NCBI RefSeq assembly: GCF_003240585.1
Contig: NZ_PCDP01000045.1
Span: forward strand, 35,435-99,434
Direction: 5' to 3'
Source: Arminella tubonensis
Lineage (GTDB): Bacteria; Pseudomonadota; Alphaproteobacteria; Rhizobiales; Rhizobiaceae
DNA length: 64,000 bases
In this document: positions 1 to 8,641 of the stretch, one piece after another
Layout of the letters: each line of letters begins with the position of its first letter
Position numbering within the stretch: the stretch's first letter is position 1
Position numbers and translations under genes: made by a program
The notes under the pieces: generated by a model
Database searches by the model: none
What the model was told of the DNA's origin: nothing
What the model saw: the letters and a program-made list of their open reading frames with translations, nothing else

Positions 1-139
1 TTGCTGCGCCCTTAGGCCGATAGCCTTACCCTTAATTGGTATCGATTGAGCGGGGGAGAGGCTGAAGAAATACGTGGCGCCGAGAGAATTTGATTTATAC
101 TGGCCGCATACTACAGAATTTTAGCGCCAGGACAGTTCC

Positions 140-631
140 ATGCCCGCAATGTCGGATGTGCTCTTGCGTGTCGGGCGTCTAAACTATGTTTGGACGAACA
201 CGGAAAGCCTTTTGATTTATATCATCGCCCATCTTCTCGACATCGAGAAGGATGCGGCGATTGTAGTCTTCCTGACCTTGAACACCACTCGCTCTCGCAT
301 CGACCTGGTCGAACGCCTGGCAAAACTGCCGTCGCGGCCGCCGCAAGACAGCAAGACGGTTCTGGCTCTGATGGGGCGCCTGAAGCGCGAATCCAAGACG
401 CGCAACAAGTACAATCACTGCATTTATTCCTTCGATGAAAATGGAGACATCTCCAGCACGCAGTTGATGCGCCTGGTCGAGGACGACAAGGAAGTGCGCT
501 ATGGCAAAGTTGAACTTCTCGACCTGAAAGAGGTTGACCGGCTGGAAAAATCGATCAGCGAGATCGTCGCGATCAGCAAGGCCCTTTGGGTTTTCATACG
601 CGCCAGCCCGCGCTTCACCGACGAGATGTAG
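140..631 (+). CDS. Hypothetical protein, 163 aa
   Basis: I do not recognise a named family. The product is 163 residues, soluble, and predicted by eye to be mostly helical, with a conserved-looking centre (SRIDLVERLAKLP, then KRESKTRNKYNH) rich in basic and polar residues. No signal peptide is evident. An AGGA sits about eight bases before the ATG at 140, favouring it over the ATG at 152. The gene stands alone in front of the TPR acyltransferase with a gap of about 150 bases, so no operon is implied. Codon use looks normal for the window. Confidence 0.7.
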   Translation: MPAMSDVLLRVGRLNYVWTNTESLLIYIIAHLLDIEKDAAIVVFLTLNTTRSRIDLVERLAKLPSRPPQDSKTVLALMGRLKRESKTRNKYNHCIYSFDENGDISSTQLMRLVEDDKEVRYGKVELLDLKEVDRLEKSISEIVAISKALWVFIRASPRFTDEM

Positions 632-780
632 CCTTGCTGGTCGTGCGCCAAAATCCGTGGGCGCACCTAATCATATTAGACATCGCAAATAATACGAACG
701 GGATATTTGAAGCCGTTTGAATACGGCTAAGATGCTTCACGATATTGCCGACTGGACATGATGTTACGGATGAGGCGCGG

Positions 781-2553
781 GTGCGTATAGACGTCATCGA
801 AAGCAATGCGGATTTTGAGAAAATCCGCGAAAACTGGGATTGCGTCTATTCAGGCGATCCACACGCGCAATATTTCCTGTCGTGGGAATGGCTGTACGGC
901 TATCTGCATCGACGTGATCGCTGGTTCATCCTCGCGCTGCGGGAGAAGCCTGAGGGCTCCCCTTACGTCGCCTTCTTTCCCTTGCGCATGGCGACGACAC
1001 AGGATCAAAAGACTGGCATCTGCACCGACGACATCATCATGGCCGGCAATCACGCCGCCGACTACACCGGCATCCTTTGTGACCCCGCCTACGAGGCGCA
1101 CGCTGTCAGGGGATTTGCGCAGTTCCTTCGCGCCCAGAGCTGGACCCATCTCCGGCTCGACAATTTTTCCGGCCCCATCGAGCGCCATGATGCTTTCGTG
1201 CAGGCATTGCGAGGGCCTGATATCGGGCACAAACGTGTCACCCGCCTGGACAACAGGAATATAGATCACGCGGTCTGCCCGGTCGTAACTTTGCCGGACA
1301 GCTGGGAGGCATATCTGGAGACGAAGCTGAGCGGTCAAACCAGGCAGAAGCTCCGCCGCTTTCTCCGACAGATCGAGAGTGACGATGCCTATCGCATCAC
1401 GATTGCAACCTCCGAAACGATCGAGCGCGACCTCGATGCGTTGTTCAAGCTTTGGCACGCCAAATGGCACGCTGAAAAAGGCGAGCGCATCGAGCCCATC
1501 ATGGCCTGCGCCCGCGAGGTGCTGCTGGACGCCTTTCGTCACGGCAATCTCTTCCTTCCCGTCCTCTGGCACGGGGATCGGCCGCTTGGTGCGATCGCCA
1601 ATATGCTGGATCGGAAGAAGAAGGCGGTGCTGTTCTACATTGCCGGCCGCGATGAAGAGTGGAAGACGCCGTCACCCGGCCTTGTACTCCACGGCTATGC
1701 TATCCGGCACGCGATCTCGCAAGGCTACCGCAGCTACGATTTCCTGCGCGGCAACGAAACCTACAAATATGCCTTCGGCGTTGAAGATCGCCCCCTGCAC
1801 TGCTCGACCCTTCGAACAGCCACCGGTCGCAATCGCTCTGAAACACTGAACGTCCGTAGCATTCGCTACGTCTACGATCTTGCGCGACGGCTCTATACCG
1901 AGGGAAAGAAGGGCCTGGCGGAGGCCGCGTTCGAGCAGGTGGTTGCCGCCTCCCCGGCTCACGTCGGTGCCCGCATGGCGTTGGCACAACTTCTCCTCGA
2001 CAAGGGCCGTCTAAGCGACGCCGAAGCCGCCTATCAGAACATTCTCGCCGCGGCGACGGATATCGGACCGGTGCTGCTGCGCCTGGGTGATACCCAAGTT
2101 GCCCTGAAGAAGTTCCACGAAGCAGCGGCGACATACGATAGGGCTATCGAGATGCAGCCGAATTCGAGTGCCGCCCATTTCAGCAAGGGTGTCGCACTGG
2201 TCGCGATCGGCCGTAATGCCGAAGCGGCAAAGGCATTCGAGGTATTGGAGCAGCTGAATTCCGACGATCCTGCGCACGCTTCATTCCAGCAGAAGGCGAA
2301 GGACGTCCTTGCCCGACTTGCACCCACGCTCTCGCCGCCGCTGGAGCTCCCTCCCATCCATCCCAGTGGTTTCCCACTTGAGGCCGGCTCGCTCGCGGAG
2401 CGCTTCACTCGCGACTTTGGACGGAAGTTGATGACCTCCGCCACGGACAGTTTCAAGGGGTTCGATATTCCGAAACCTGCACAGCCGCGCGCACCGCCTT
2501 CCGTTCCGGCCATGGTAAAATGGCAGTCACTTGCGGCCCGAACGAAACATTAG
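781..2553 (+). CDS. FemAB/CelD-like GNAT acyltransferase fused to C-terminal TPRs
   Basis: The first ~350 residues resemble the BioF2-like/CelD (cellulose-biosynthesis-associated) acetyltransferase family with a GNAT fold. The family signature region includes SGQTRQKLRRFLRQIE and, later, YDFLRGNETYKYAFG. Residues ~370-500 form at least three tetratricopeptide repeats (for example AEAAYQNILA and AAATYDRAIEMQPNSSAAHF). Such enzymes transfer acyl or amino-acyl groups in envelope or polysaccharide modification; the TPRs would bind a partner. I chose the GTG at 781 because GGATGAGG precedes it and the peptide VRIDVIES matches where homologues begin; an in-frame TTG at 745 is possible. No polysaccharide genes flank it, so the substrate is unknown. 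Confidence 0.8.
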   Translation: MRIDVIESNADFEKIRENWDCVYSGDPHAQYFLSWEWLYGYLHRRDRWFILALREKPEGSPYVAFFPLRMATTQDQKTGICTDDIIMAGNHAADYTGILCDPAYEAHAVRGFAQFLRAQSWTHLRLDNFSGPIERHDAFVQALRGPDIGHKRVTRLDNRNIDHAVCPVVTLPDSWEAYLETKLSGQTRQKLRRFLRQIESDDAYRITIATSETIERDLDALFKLWHAKWHAEKGERIEPIMACAREVLLDAFRHGNLFLPVLWHGDRPLGAIANMLDRKKKAVLFYIAGRDEEWKTPSPGLVLHGYAIRHAISQGYRSYDFLRGNETYKYAFGVEDRPLHCSTLRTATGRNRSETLNVRSIRYVYDLARRLYTEGKKGLAEAAFEQVVAASPAHVGARMALAQLLLDKGRLSDAEAAYQNILAAATDIGPVLLRLGDTQVALKKFHEAAATYDRAIEMQPNSSAAHFSKGVALVAIGRNAEAAKAFEVLEQLNSDDPAHASFQQKAKDVLARLAPTLSPPLELPPIHPSGFPLEAGSLAERFTRDFGRKLMTSATDSFKGFDIPKPAQPRAPPSVPAMVKWQSLAARTKH

Positions 2554-2617
2554 CCGCAACACTGCTAAGCGCCGTAGGGAAGCCCTACGACGCCAAGTTC
2601 TGCCCTAAAGCAATATG

Positions 2618-2899
2618 CTACCGACGGCTGAGTAGGCCGATCATATATGCCACGCCTGCCGTAACGGCGAGCGCAAAAAGCGGCTCTTCCCGAACCTTGT
2701 CGCGAACGCGCTCCGTCGCCAGAGATGCTTCCTCGGCAACAACCGATTTTGCACCTTGGCCGATGGCGATCACGCTTTCCGACAATTTCGAGAGATCTTC
2801 GCGCAAGGCAGCAATCTGAGCTGACAGGTCATCTGCTGCTACCTCTGTCTCAAGGCGCGCGGCTGCGGATTGGATGGAAGCGGATTTCAGTTCGGCCAT
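2618..2899 (-). CDS. ElaB/YqjD/DUF883-family membrane-anchored protein
   Basis: A 93-residue protein with a long amphipathic helix (residues ~10-65, heptad-like Leu/Ile/Val spacing) followed by one C-terminal membrane segment (LFALAVTAGVAYMIGLLS) and a short basic tail (SRR). This is the layout of the DUF883/ElaB/YqjD family, inner-membrane proteins in Escherichia coli that can bind ribosomes in stationary phase. The start at 2899 is supported by AAAGGAGC about six bases upstream; an upstream in-frame start at 2929 is less likely. It converges with the preceding acyltransferase. The family call is by architecture rather than by a catalytic motif. Confidence 0.72.
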   Translation of the reverse strand: MAELKSASIQSAAARLETEVAADDLSAQIAALREDLSKLSESVIAIGQGAKSVVAEEASLATERVRDKVREEPLFALAVTAGVAYMIGLLSRR

Positions 2900-3065
2900 C
2901 GTAAGCTCCTTTTGTTGGTGCCCTTTCAACGCCTTTCACTGGCAAAGGTTCCGAGGTTTCGGTGTTTTCAGTCGAAGCTCTTCAATTCCGTTTCGGATTG
3001 CTCTAAGGAACTCCCAATGCTTCGCCCGCGGGCGGGGTCGCTTATATCGTGAGGTTTGCTTACCA

Positions 3066-4958
3066 ATGTTCGAAGTGCTGAGAAGACTGGCCCAGACCTG
3101 GGTTGCCAAGGGCCTGATGCTGCTGCTGGTTGCGTCGTTCGGTATATGGGGCGTCGTGACCCGTGAGCTGAGCGGGGGTTCGAGCGACACCGTTATTTCC
3201 GTCGGTGATCAGCACATCAATGCGAACGAGTTCCGGCTTGCCTACCGCCGCCAGCTCCAACAGCTCAGCCAGCAGTTTGGCATGCAGATCACCAACGAAC
3301 AGGCGCGCGCATTCGGTGTCGATCAACAGACCTACTCGCAACTTATCGCCGGCGCTTCGCTCGACCAGCTTTCGAGCGATCTGAACCTCGGTCTTTCGCA
3401 GGATCGCCTCGCGCAGCTGATTGGCGCCGATCCAGCCTTTAAGGGCACCAACGGAGCCTTCGACCGCGACATGTTCTCCAGTCGGCTGCGCAACGCCGGC
3501 ATCGGCGAGGACGACTATATCAAGGAACGCAGCAAGGTTGCCGTTCGCAGCCAGATCGTCGACGCGGTTTCCAACGGCTTCAAGGCGCCGACCGTCCTCG
3601 TCGACGCCCTCAAGCAGTACCACGACGAGAGCCGCGACATCGACTACCTCCTGCTGACAAATGCCAATATCGAGCCCATCAAGGCCCCTGCAGACGACGT
3701 GCTCGCGAAGTGGTTCGAAGGCGCGAAGCCGCGCTATCGCGCCCCGGAATACCGGAAGATTTCCTATGTGAAGCTGCAGTCCGCAGATCTGGCCGACCCG
3801 GCCTCTATCAGCGACGATGCCGTCAAGGCCGATTTTGAAAAACGCAAGGACAGCTACAAGACCGCGGGAACCCGCACCATCGAACAGCTGACCTTCGCCA
3901 ACAAGGACCTCGCCGACGCCGCGGCAACCGCGCTTAAGACCGGCACCACTTTCGACCAGCTCGTCAGCGACCAGGGCAAGAAGCCCGCCGACGTCATGCT
4001 CGGCGAGTACAGCAAGGACAAGGTGCCGGACGCGGCAATCGCCGACGCGGCTTTCGCCGTCACCAAGGAGGGCGGCACGACGCCAGTGACCGAAGGCTCC
4101 TTCGGACCGGTGATCCTGCGCATCAGCAATATCAAGCTGGAAACCGCCAAGGCCTTCGACGAAGTCAAGGATGACATCCGCAAGCAGCTCGCGCTCGCTG
4201 CTGCCAGCAGCGAAATCCTTGACGCCCATGACCGCTTTGAAGACCTGCGCGGTTCGGGCGCGACGCTTCAGGACGCCGCCCAACAGTCGAAGCTCAAGGT
4301 CGCGTCCATCGACGCGATCGATGCCAGTGGCCTCGACAAGAACGGCAACGACGTAAAGGACCTGCCGTCGAAGCAGCAACTGCTGGCCGAAGTGTTCAAG
4401 ACCGACGTCGGCGTCCAGGCACCCCCGGTGACGCTCGGCAATGACGGCTATGTCTGGTTCGACGTAGCGGAAGTGACACCTGAGCGCGATCGTCCGCTTG
4501 CCGAAGTTCATGACAAGGCAGTCGCAGATTGGACGGCCGAACAGCAGACCGTCGCACTGGCCGCGAAAGCCACCGAGCTCGTCGCCGAAGCAAAGAAAGG
4601 CAAGTCGCTCGCCGATATCGCCGCGCCCCTTGGGATCGCGATCGAAAGCAAGTCCAGCGTTTCGCGCAGCACCGACGATCCGGTTCTCGGACACGGCGGC
4701 GTCAGCGCTGCCTTTTCCGGCCCCATCGATACGGTCGCCAGTGCGATTGGCGGCGATCCGACGACGCAGATCCTTCTGAAGGTGACCGGCGTCAATTCGA
4801 GCCCGACCACCGACATGCTCAACAATCAGGACCAGCAGTCAGTCGCCATCGCCAATGCGGCCGGCGACGACATCCTGGACCAGATGGTCAGCGAGCTTCA
4901 GACGAAATATGGTGTCACGGTCAACCGGAACGTCGCCGAACAGGCAATGTCCCGCTAG
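3066..4958 (+). CDS. ppiD: Peptidyl-prolyl cis-trans isomerase PpiD (SurA N-terminal domain)
   Basis: A 630-residue membrane-anchored chaperone/foldase. A single membrane helix lies near residues 16-32 (MLLLVASFGIWGVV), followed by a large periplasmic part: a SurA-like N-terminal chaperone domain (~residues 40-200, with FRLAYRRQLQQLSQQFG) and a parvulin-type rotamase domain (~residues 230-370, around RTIEQLTFANKDLADAA). PpiD sits at the Sec exit site and assists folding of secreted proteins. The ATG at 3066 gives the family N-terminus (MFEVLRRLAQTWVAKG). It lies 17 bases before trpD, the usual linkage in rhizobia, probably one transcript. Confidence 0.92.
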   Translation: MFEVLRRLAQTWVAKGLMLLLVASFGIWGVVTRELSGGSSDTVISVGDQHINANEFRLAYRRQLQQLSQQFGMQITNEQARAFGVDQQTYSQLIAGASLDQLSSDLNLGLSQDRLAQLIGADPAFKGTNGAFDRDMFSSRLRNAGIGEDDYIKERSKVAVRSQIVDAVSNGFKAPTVLVDALKQYHDESRDIDYLLLTNANIEPIKAPADDVLAKWFEGAKPRYRAPEYRKISYVKLQSADLADPASISDDAVKADFEKRKDSYKTAGTRTIEQLTFANKDLADAAATALKTGTTFDQLVSDQGKKPADVMLGEYSKDKVPDAAIADAAFAVTKEGGTTPVTEGSFGPVILRISNIKLETAKAFDEVKDDIRKQLALAAASSEILDAHDRFEDLRGSGATLQDAAQQSKLKVASIDAIDASGLDKNGNDVKDLPSKQQLLAEVFKTDVGVQAPPVTLGNDGYVWFDVAEVTPERDRPLAEVHDKAVADWTAEQQTVALAAKATELVAEAKKGKSLADIAAPLGIAIESKSSVSRSTDDPVLGHGGVSAAFSGPIDTVASAIGGDPTTQILLKVTGVNSSPTTDMLNNQDQQSVAIANAAGDDILDQMVSELQTKYGVTVNRNVAEQAMSR

Positions 4959-4975
4959 TCCAGAACGGAGACCCG

Positions 4976-5992
4976 ATGCCCGAACTAAAACCGCTTCTTG
5001 CCAAGGTCGCCGGACGCGAATCGCTGACACGGGATGAAGCCCGTCAGGCCTTCGAAATATTGATGTCTGGCGAGGCGACACCCTCGCAGATCGGCGGCTT
5101 TCTGATGGCGCTCCGCGTGCGCGGCGAGACCGTCGATGAGATCGTCGGTGCGGTCACCACGATGCGGTCGAAGATGCTGCCCGTCGAAGCACCCGCCGAC
5201 GCGATCGACATCGTCGGAACCGGCGGCGACGGCACCGGGACCTACAACATCTCGACGCTCGCGGCACTGATTGTCGCAGGCGCCGGCGTTCCGGTGGCCA
5301 AGCACGGAAATCGAGCCTTGAGCTCGAAGTCCGGCGCCGCCGACAGCCTCTCCGCGCTCGGCGTCAAGCTTGACATCGGCCCGGCCATGATCAGCCGCTG
5401 CATCCGCGAGGCCGGCATCGGCTTCATGTTTGCGCAGCTTCATCATTCCGCCATGCGCCACGTCGGCCCATCCCGTGTCGAACTCGGCACCCGGACGATT
5501 TTCAACTTGCTGGGGCCACTCTCGAATCCGGCCGGCGCGCGACGTCAGTTGCTGGGCGTGTTCGCGCCGCAGTGGGTGGTGCCGCTTGCCGAAGTGTTGC
5601 GCGACCTCGACGCCGAAAGCGTCTGGGTCGTCCATGGCGATGGACTGGATGAAATCACCACGACTGGAACAACCTCGGTCGCGGCCCTGGAAAAGGGCAA
5701 GATACGCACCTTCGAATTGACGCCGACCGATTTCGGCGTTCCCCATGCGGTGCTGGCCGATCTCAAGGGCGGTGACGGCGTTGTGAATGCCGCCGCGCTG
5801 CGCGACGTGCTATCTGGTGTCAGGAACGCCTATCGCGACATTTCCCTTGTCAACGCGGCCGCGTCGCTGGTGATTGCGGGCAAGGCGGAAACGATCAATG
5901 ATGGCATGAGGCTGGCGACCCAGTCGCTGGACAGCGGCGCGACAACGGTAGCGCTGGAGAAGCTGATCGCCGTCTCCAACGAAACTGATTGA
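4976..5992 (+). CDS. trpD: Anthranilate phosphoribosyltransferase
   Basis: Transfers phosphoribosyl from PRPP to anthranilate, the second step of tryptophan synthesis. At 338 residues it has the usual length. The PRPP-binding glycine loop GTGGDGTGTYNIST (~residue 80) and KHGNRALSSKSGAADSL (~residue 106) are intact, as is NLLGPLSNPAG. CGGAG lies seven bases before the ATG. It is a monofunctional TrpD, not fused to the glutamine amidotransferase. It is followed by trpC 14 bases downstream. Confidence 0.97.
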   Translation: MPELKPLLAKVAGRESLTRDEARQAFEILMSGEATPSQIGGFLMALRVRGETVDEIVGAVTTMRSKMLPVEAPADAIDIVGTGGDGTGTYNISTLAALIVAGAGVPVAKHGNRALSSKSGAADSLSALGVKLDIGPAMISRCIREAGIGFMFAQLHHSAMRHVGPSRVELGTRTIFNLLGPLSNPAGARRQLLGVFAPQWVVPLAEVLRDLDAESVWVVHGDGLDEITTTGTTSVAALEKGKIRTFELTPTDFGVPHAVLADLKGGDGVVNAAALRDVLSGVRNAYRDISLVNAAASLVIAGKAETINDGMRLATQSLDSGATTVALEKLIAVSNETD

Positions 5993-6006
5993 AGGATGTG
6001 GATGCG

Positions 6007-6822
6007 ATGAGCGATATCCTGGCAAAGATTGAGCTTTACAAGCGCGAAGAGATCGCCGCTGCGAAGGCCACGGTCTCCCTCGCGGACCTGAAGGCGATGC
6101 AGGCCGACCAGGCTCCTCCCCGCGGCTTCCACAAGGCGCTAACCGCCAAGCGCGATGCCGGACTGTACGGCCTCATCGCCGAAATCAAAAAGGCGAGCCC
6201 GTCGAAGGGCCTGATCCGGCCGGACTTCGACCCGCCGGCGCTGGCCGCAGCCTACGAGGCCGGCGGTGCCGCATGCCTCTCGGTTCTCACCGACAAGCCA
6301 AGCTTTCAGGGCGCCCCCGAATTCCTGAGCGCCACCAAGGCTGCTTGCTCGTTGCCGGCGCTCCGTAAGGATTTCATGTTCGAAACCTATCAGGTGCACG
6401 AAGCCCGCGCATGGGGCGCCGACTGCATCCTCCTGATCATGGCTTCGCTCTCCGACAACGACGCCGAACGGCTGCAGGACGAAGCTTTCGGCCTCGGGAT
6501 GGACGTGCTGGTCGAGGTGCATGACGCCAAAGAAATGGAACGGGCATTGAAACTGTCGTCACCGCTAGTCGGCATCAACAATCGCAACCTGCGCACTTTC
6601 GAGGTCAACCTCTCCGTCAGTGAGACGCTGGCTCCCATGGTGCCGGAAGATCGCCTGCTCGTCGGAGAGAGCGGCATATTCACAAATGCCGATTGCAAGC
6701 GCCTCGAGGCCGTCAGGATCAGCACTTTCCTCGTCGGCGAAAGCCTGATGCGCCAGACAGACGTTGCAGCAGCAACGCGGGCGCTTCTGACAGGCGAGGC
6801 CGGCGCCCAGGCGGCCGAATAA
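6007..6822 (+). CDS. trpC: Indole-3-glycerol phosphate synthase
   Basis: Ring-closing enzyme converting carboxyphenylamino-deoxyribulose phosphate to indole-3-glycerol phosphate. The 271-residue TIM barrel shows the family markers EIKKASPSKG (catalytic Lys), SVLTDKPSFQGA, RKDFMFETYQ, INNRNLRTFEV and VGESGIFT, all in order. GAAGGA lies about ten bases before the ATG at 6007. A start upstream at 5989 would overlap the trpD stop and lacks a site. It is monofunctional, without a TrpF fusion. Its stop codon is one base from moaC, so the trp and molybdopterin genes are very likely co-transcribed. Confidence 0.97.
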   Translation: MSDILAKIELYKREEIAAAKATVSLADLKAMQADQAPPRGFHKALTAKRDAGLYGLIAEIKKASPSKGLIRPDFDPPALAAAYEAGGAACLSVLTDKPSFQGAPEFLSATKAACSLPALRKDFMFETYQVHEARAWGADCILLIMASLSDNDAERLQDEAFGLGMDVLVEVHDAKEMERALKLSSPLVGINNRNLRTFEVNLSVSETLAPMVPEDRLLVGESGIFTNADCKRLEAVRISTFLVGESLMRQTDVAAATRALLTGEAGAQAAE

Positions 6823-6823
6823 G

Positions 6824-7324
6824 ATGAGCGCTGAACGCGGCGCCCTCACCCACATCGGCCCGTCCGGCGAAGCGAATATGGTCGATGTCGGCGACAAGGC
6901 CGAGACTGTTCGCGTTGCAACAGCCGAAGGCCATGTCAGGATGTTGCCGGCCACCCTGGCGTTGATCCTTCAGGGAAATGCCAAGAAGGGTGACGTCATC
7001 GGCACAGCCCGGCTCGCCGGCATCATGGCTGCCAAGCAGACAGCCAACCTCATTCCGCTCTGCCATCCGCTGATGCTGACGAAAGTCACCGTCGAGATTT
7101 CCGAGGATGAAGCGCTGCCGGGCCTTCGCGTATCCGCGACCACAAAGCTGACCGGCCGGACAGGCGTCGAGATGGAAGCGTTGACGGCCGTGTCGGTTGC
7201 TTGCCTGACGATCTACGACATGGCGAAAGCGGTCGACCGTACGATGGAAATCGGCGGCATCCGCCTTCTCGAAAAATCCGGCGGCAAGTCCGGCGATTTT
7301 CGCCATCCGGTGCATAAGTCATGA
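6824..7324 (+). CDS. moaC: Cyclic pyranopterin monophosphate synthase MoaC
   Basis: Acts with MoaA in the first step of molybdenum cofactor synthesis, forming cyclic pyranopterin monophosphate from the GTP-derived intermediate. The 166-residue product has the family signatures MVDVGDKAETVRVA, LIPLCHPL and TGVEMEALTAVSVA. The segment IYDMAKAVDRTM contains the conserved Asp and Lys of the active site. The stop codon overlaps the ATG of moeA (ATGA), indicating translational coupling. The ribosome site is weak, as expected for a gene one base behind trpC. Confidence 0.96.
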   Translation: MSAERGALTHIGPSGEANMVDVGDKAETVRVATAEGHVRMLPATLALILQGNAKKGDVIGTARLAGIMAAKQTANLIPLCHPLMLTKVTVEISEDEALPGLRVSATTKLTGRTGVEMEALTAVSVACLTIYDMAKAVDRTMEIGGIRLLEKSGGKSGDFRHPVHKS

Positions 7325-8535
7325 GCTTGCTCCCGGTCAGCGAGGCAAGAGAGCGCCTTCTTGCCAAGGCCAGCCCTGTTGCCCGCACTGAAGTGCTGCC
7401 GCTCGATCAATCTGCCGGTCACGTCCTGGCGGCAGACTTGAAAGCGCGCCTGACGCAGCCACCGTTTAATGCATCCGCCATGGACGGCTATGCGCTGCGG
7501 CACGAAGATCTGGCCGAAATTGGTTCCATTCTAGCCGTAATCGGCACATCTGCCGCCGGTCACGCATTCAACGGTGTCGTCGGCAAGGGCGAGGCGGTTC
7601 GCATCTTTACTGGCGCGCCGGTGCCTGAAGGAGCCGACAGTGTGTTGCTGCAAGAGGATGCGGAGCGGCTGGAAGCCAGCAAGATCCGCACCACCTATTC
7701 CCTGCGCAAGGGCCAGCATATCCGCCCTCGCGCCCAGGATTTTGCCGAGGGCGACACGGTACTTGCCGCCGGAACCGTGATGGATTTTGCCCGGCTGACC
7801 GTCGCCGCGGCCATGAACCACCCGGAGGTCGAAGTCCTTTGCCGGCCGCTGGTGGCAATACTCGCGACCGGCGACGAGCTTGTTCAACCGGGCAGCACTC
7901 CGGGTCCTGCTCAGATCATTGCCTCCAACACCTTTGGAATAGCGGCCCTCGCGCGCCAGGCAGGCGCCGCAGTTCTCGATCTTGGTATCATCCCGGATGA
8001 TCGCGCCGCGCTCACCTCGGCAATTGAAAACGCCCGGGCAGCGGGCGCCGATGTCATCGTGACGCTCGGCGGCGCGTCGGTCGGCGACCATGACATCGTA
8101 CAATCGACGCTGGTGGCTGCGGGCATGGAACTGGATTTCTGGCGCATCGCCATGCGGCCGGGCAAGCCCCTGATGGTCGGCAGCTTCGGAAAGACGCAGG
8201 TGCTTGGCCTGCCTGGAAATCCCGTTTCCAGCCTCGTCTGCGGATTGCTCTTCCTTGAGCCGTTGATCCGCAAGCTTGCCTCGCTACCGCTGTTCATCCG
8301 CGAAAGTACGGCGCTCGCGGGAGTGAAGCTTGCTGCCAACGACCTTCGGCAGGACTACATCAGAGCGAAACTATCGAAATCTTCGACGGGCGAGTTGCTG
8401 GCAGTTCCCTTCGCCAAGCAGGATTCGTCGATGATGAACATCTTCGCCCATTCTGACTGCCTCATCGTCCGGCCGCCTCATGCTCCGGAATTGCATGTCG
8501 GTGCGCCCTGCCCGGTCCTACTCTTTCGGCCGTAA
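7321..8535 (+). CDS. moeA: Molybdopterin molybdenumtransferase MoeA
   Basis: Inserts molybdate into adenylylated molybdopterin. The 404-residue length is typical. The N-terminal MoeA domain has FNASAMDGYALR. The central MPT-binding (MogA-like) domain contains ATGDELV, NTFGIAALARQAGA, TLGGASVGDHD and LPGNPVSSLV. A C-terminal beta domain completes it. Its start overlaps moaC by four bases. In many rhizobia lexA follows moeA; here the next gene is gnd on the other strand and a GC-rich hairpin at 8594-8612 lies between. Confidence 0.96.
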   Translation: MSLLPVSEARERLLAKASPVARTEVLPLDQSAGHVLAADLKARLTQPPFNASAMDGYALRHEDLAEIGSILAVIGTSAAGHAFNGVVGKGEAVRIFTGAPVPEGADSVLLQEDAERLEASKIRTTYSLRKGQHIRPRAQDFAEGDTVLAAGTVMDFARLTVAAAMNHPEVEVLCRPLVAILATGDELVQPGSTPGPAQIIASNTFGIAALARQAGAAVLDLGIIPDDRAALTSAIENARAAGADVIVTLGGASVGDHDIVQSTLVAAGMELDFWRIAMRPGKPLMVGSFGKTQVLGLPGNPVSSLVCGLLFLEPLIRKLASLPLFIRESTALAGVKLAANDLRQDYIRAKLSKSSTGELLAVPFAKQDSSMMNIFAHSDCLIVRPPHAPELHVGAPCPVLLFRP

Positions 8536-8593
8536 TGCTACTGCAAGCTCAATTGGTTGTAGCGAATTATTAAACAAGCACATAAACGAGGTC

Positions 8594-8612
8594 GGGCGGC
8601 TCTATGCCGCCC
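8594..8612. terminator. Convergent GC-rich hairpin between moeA and gnd
   Basis: A perfect seven-base stem (GGGCGGC / GCCGCCC) with a five-base loop lies in the 106-base gap between two convergent genes. No run of T follows on either strand, so it is at best an imperfect or Rho-assisted terminator for both. Confidence 0.4.
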
Positions 8613-8641
8613 GTTCGTAATTCTGTAGCGGGCGTTGCGCC

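Noticed and set aside
3060..4694. A 544-residue open frame antisense to ppiD
   Set aside because: High-G+C genes give long open frames on the reverse strand. It shows no family resemblance and lies exactly over the well-supported ppiD gene.
4529..4975. A long N-terminal extension of trpD
   Set aside because: The sequence is low-complexity Arg-rich and overlaps ppiD. The trpD family N-terminus starts at 4976 with a good ribosome site.
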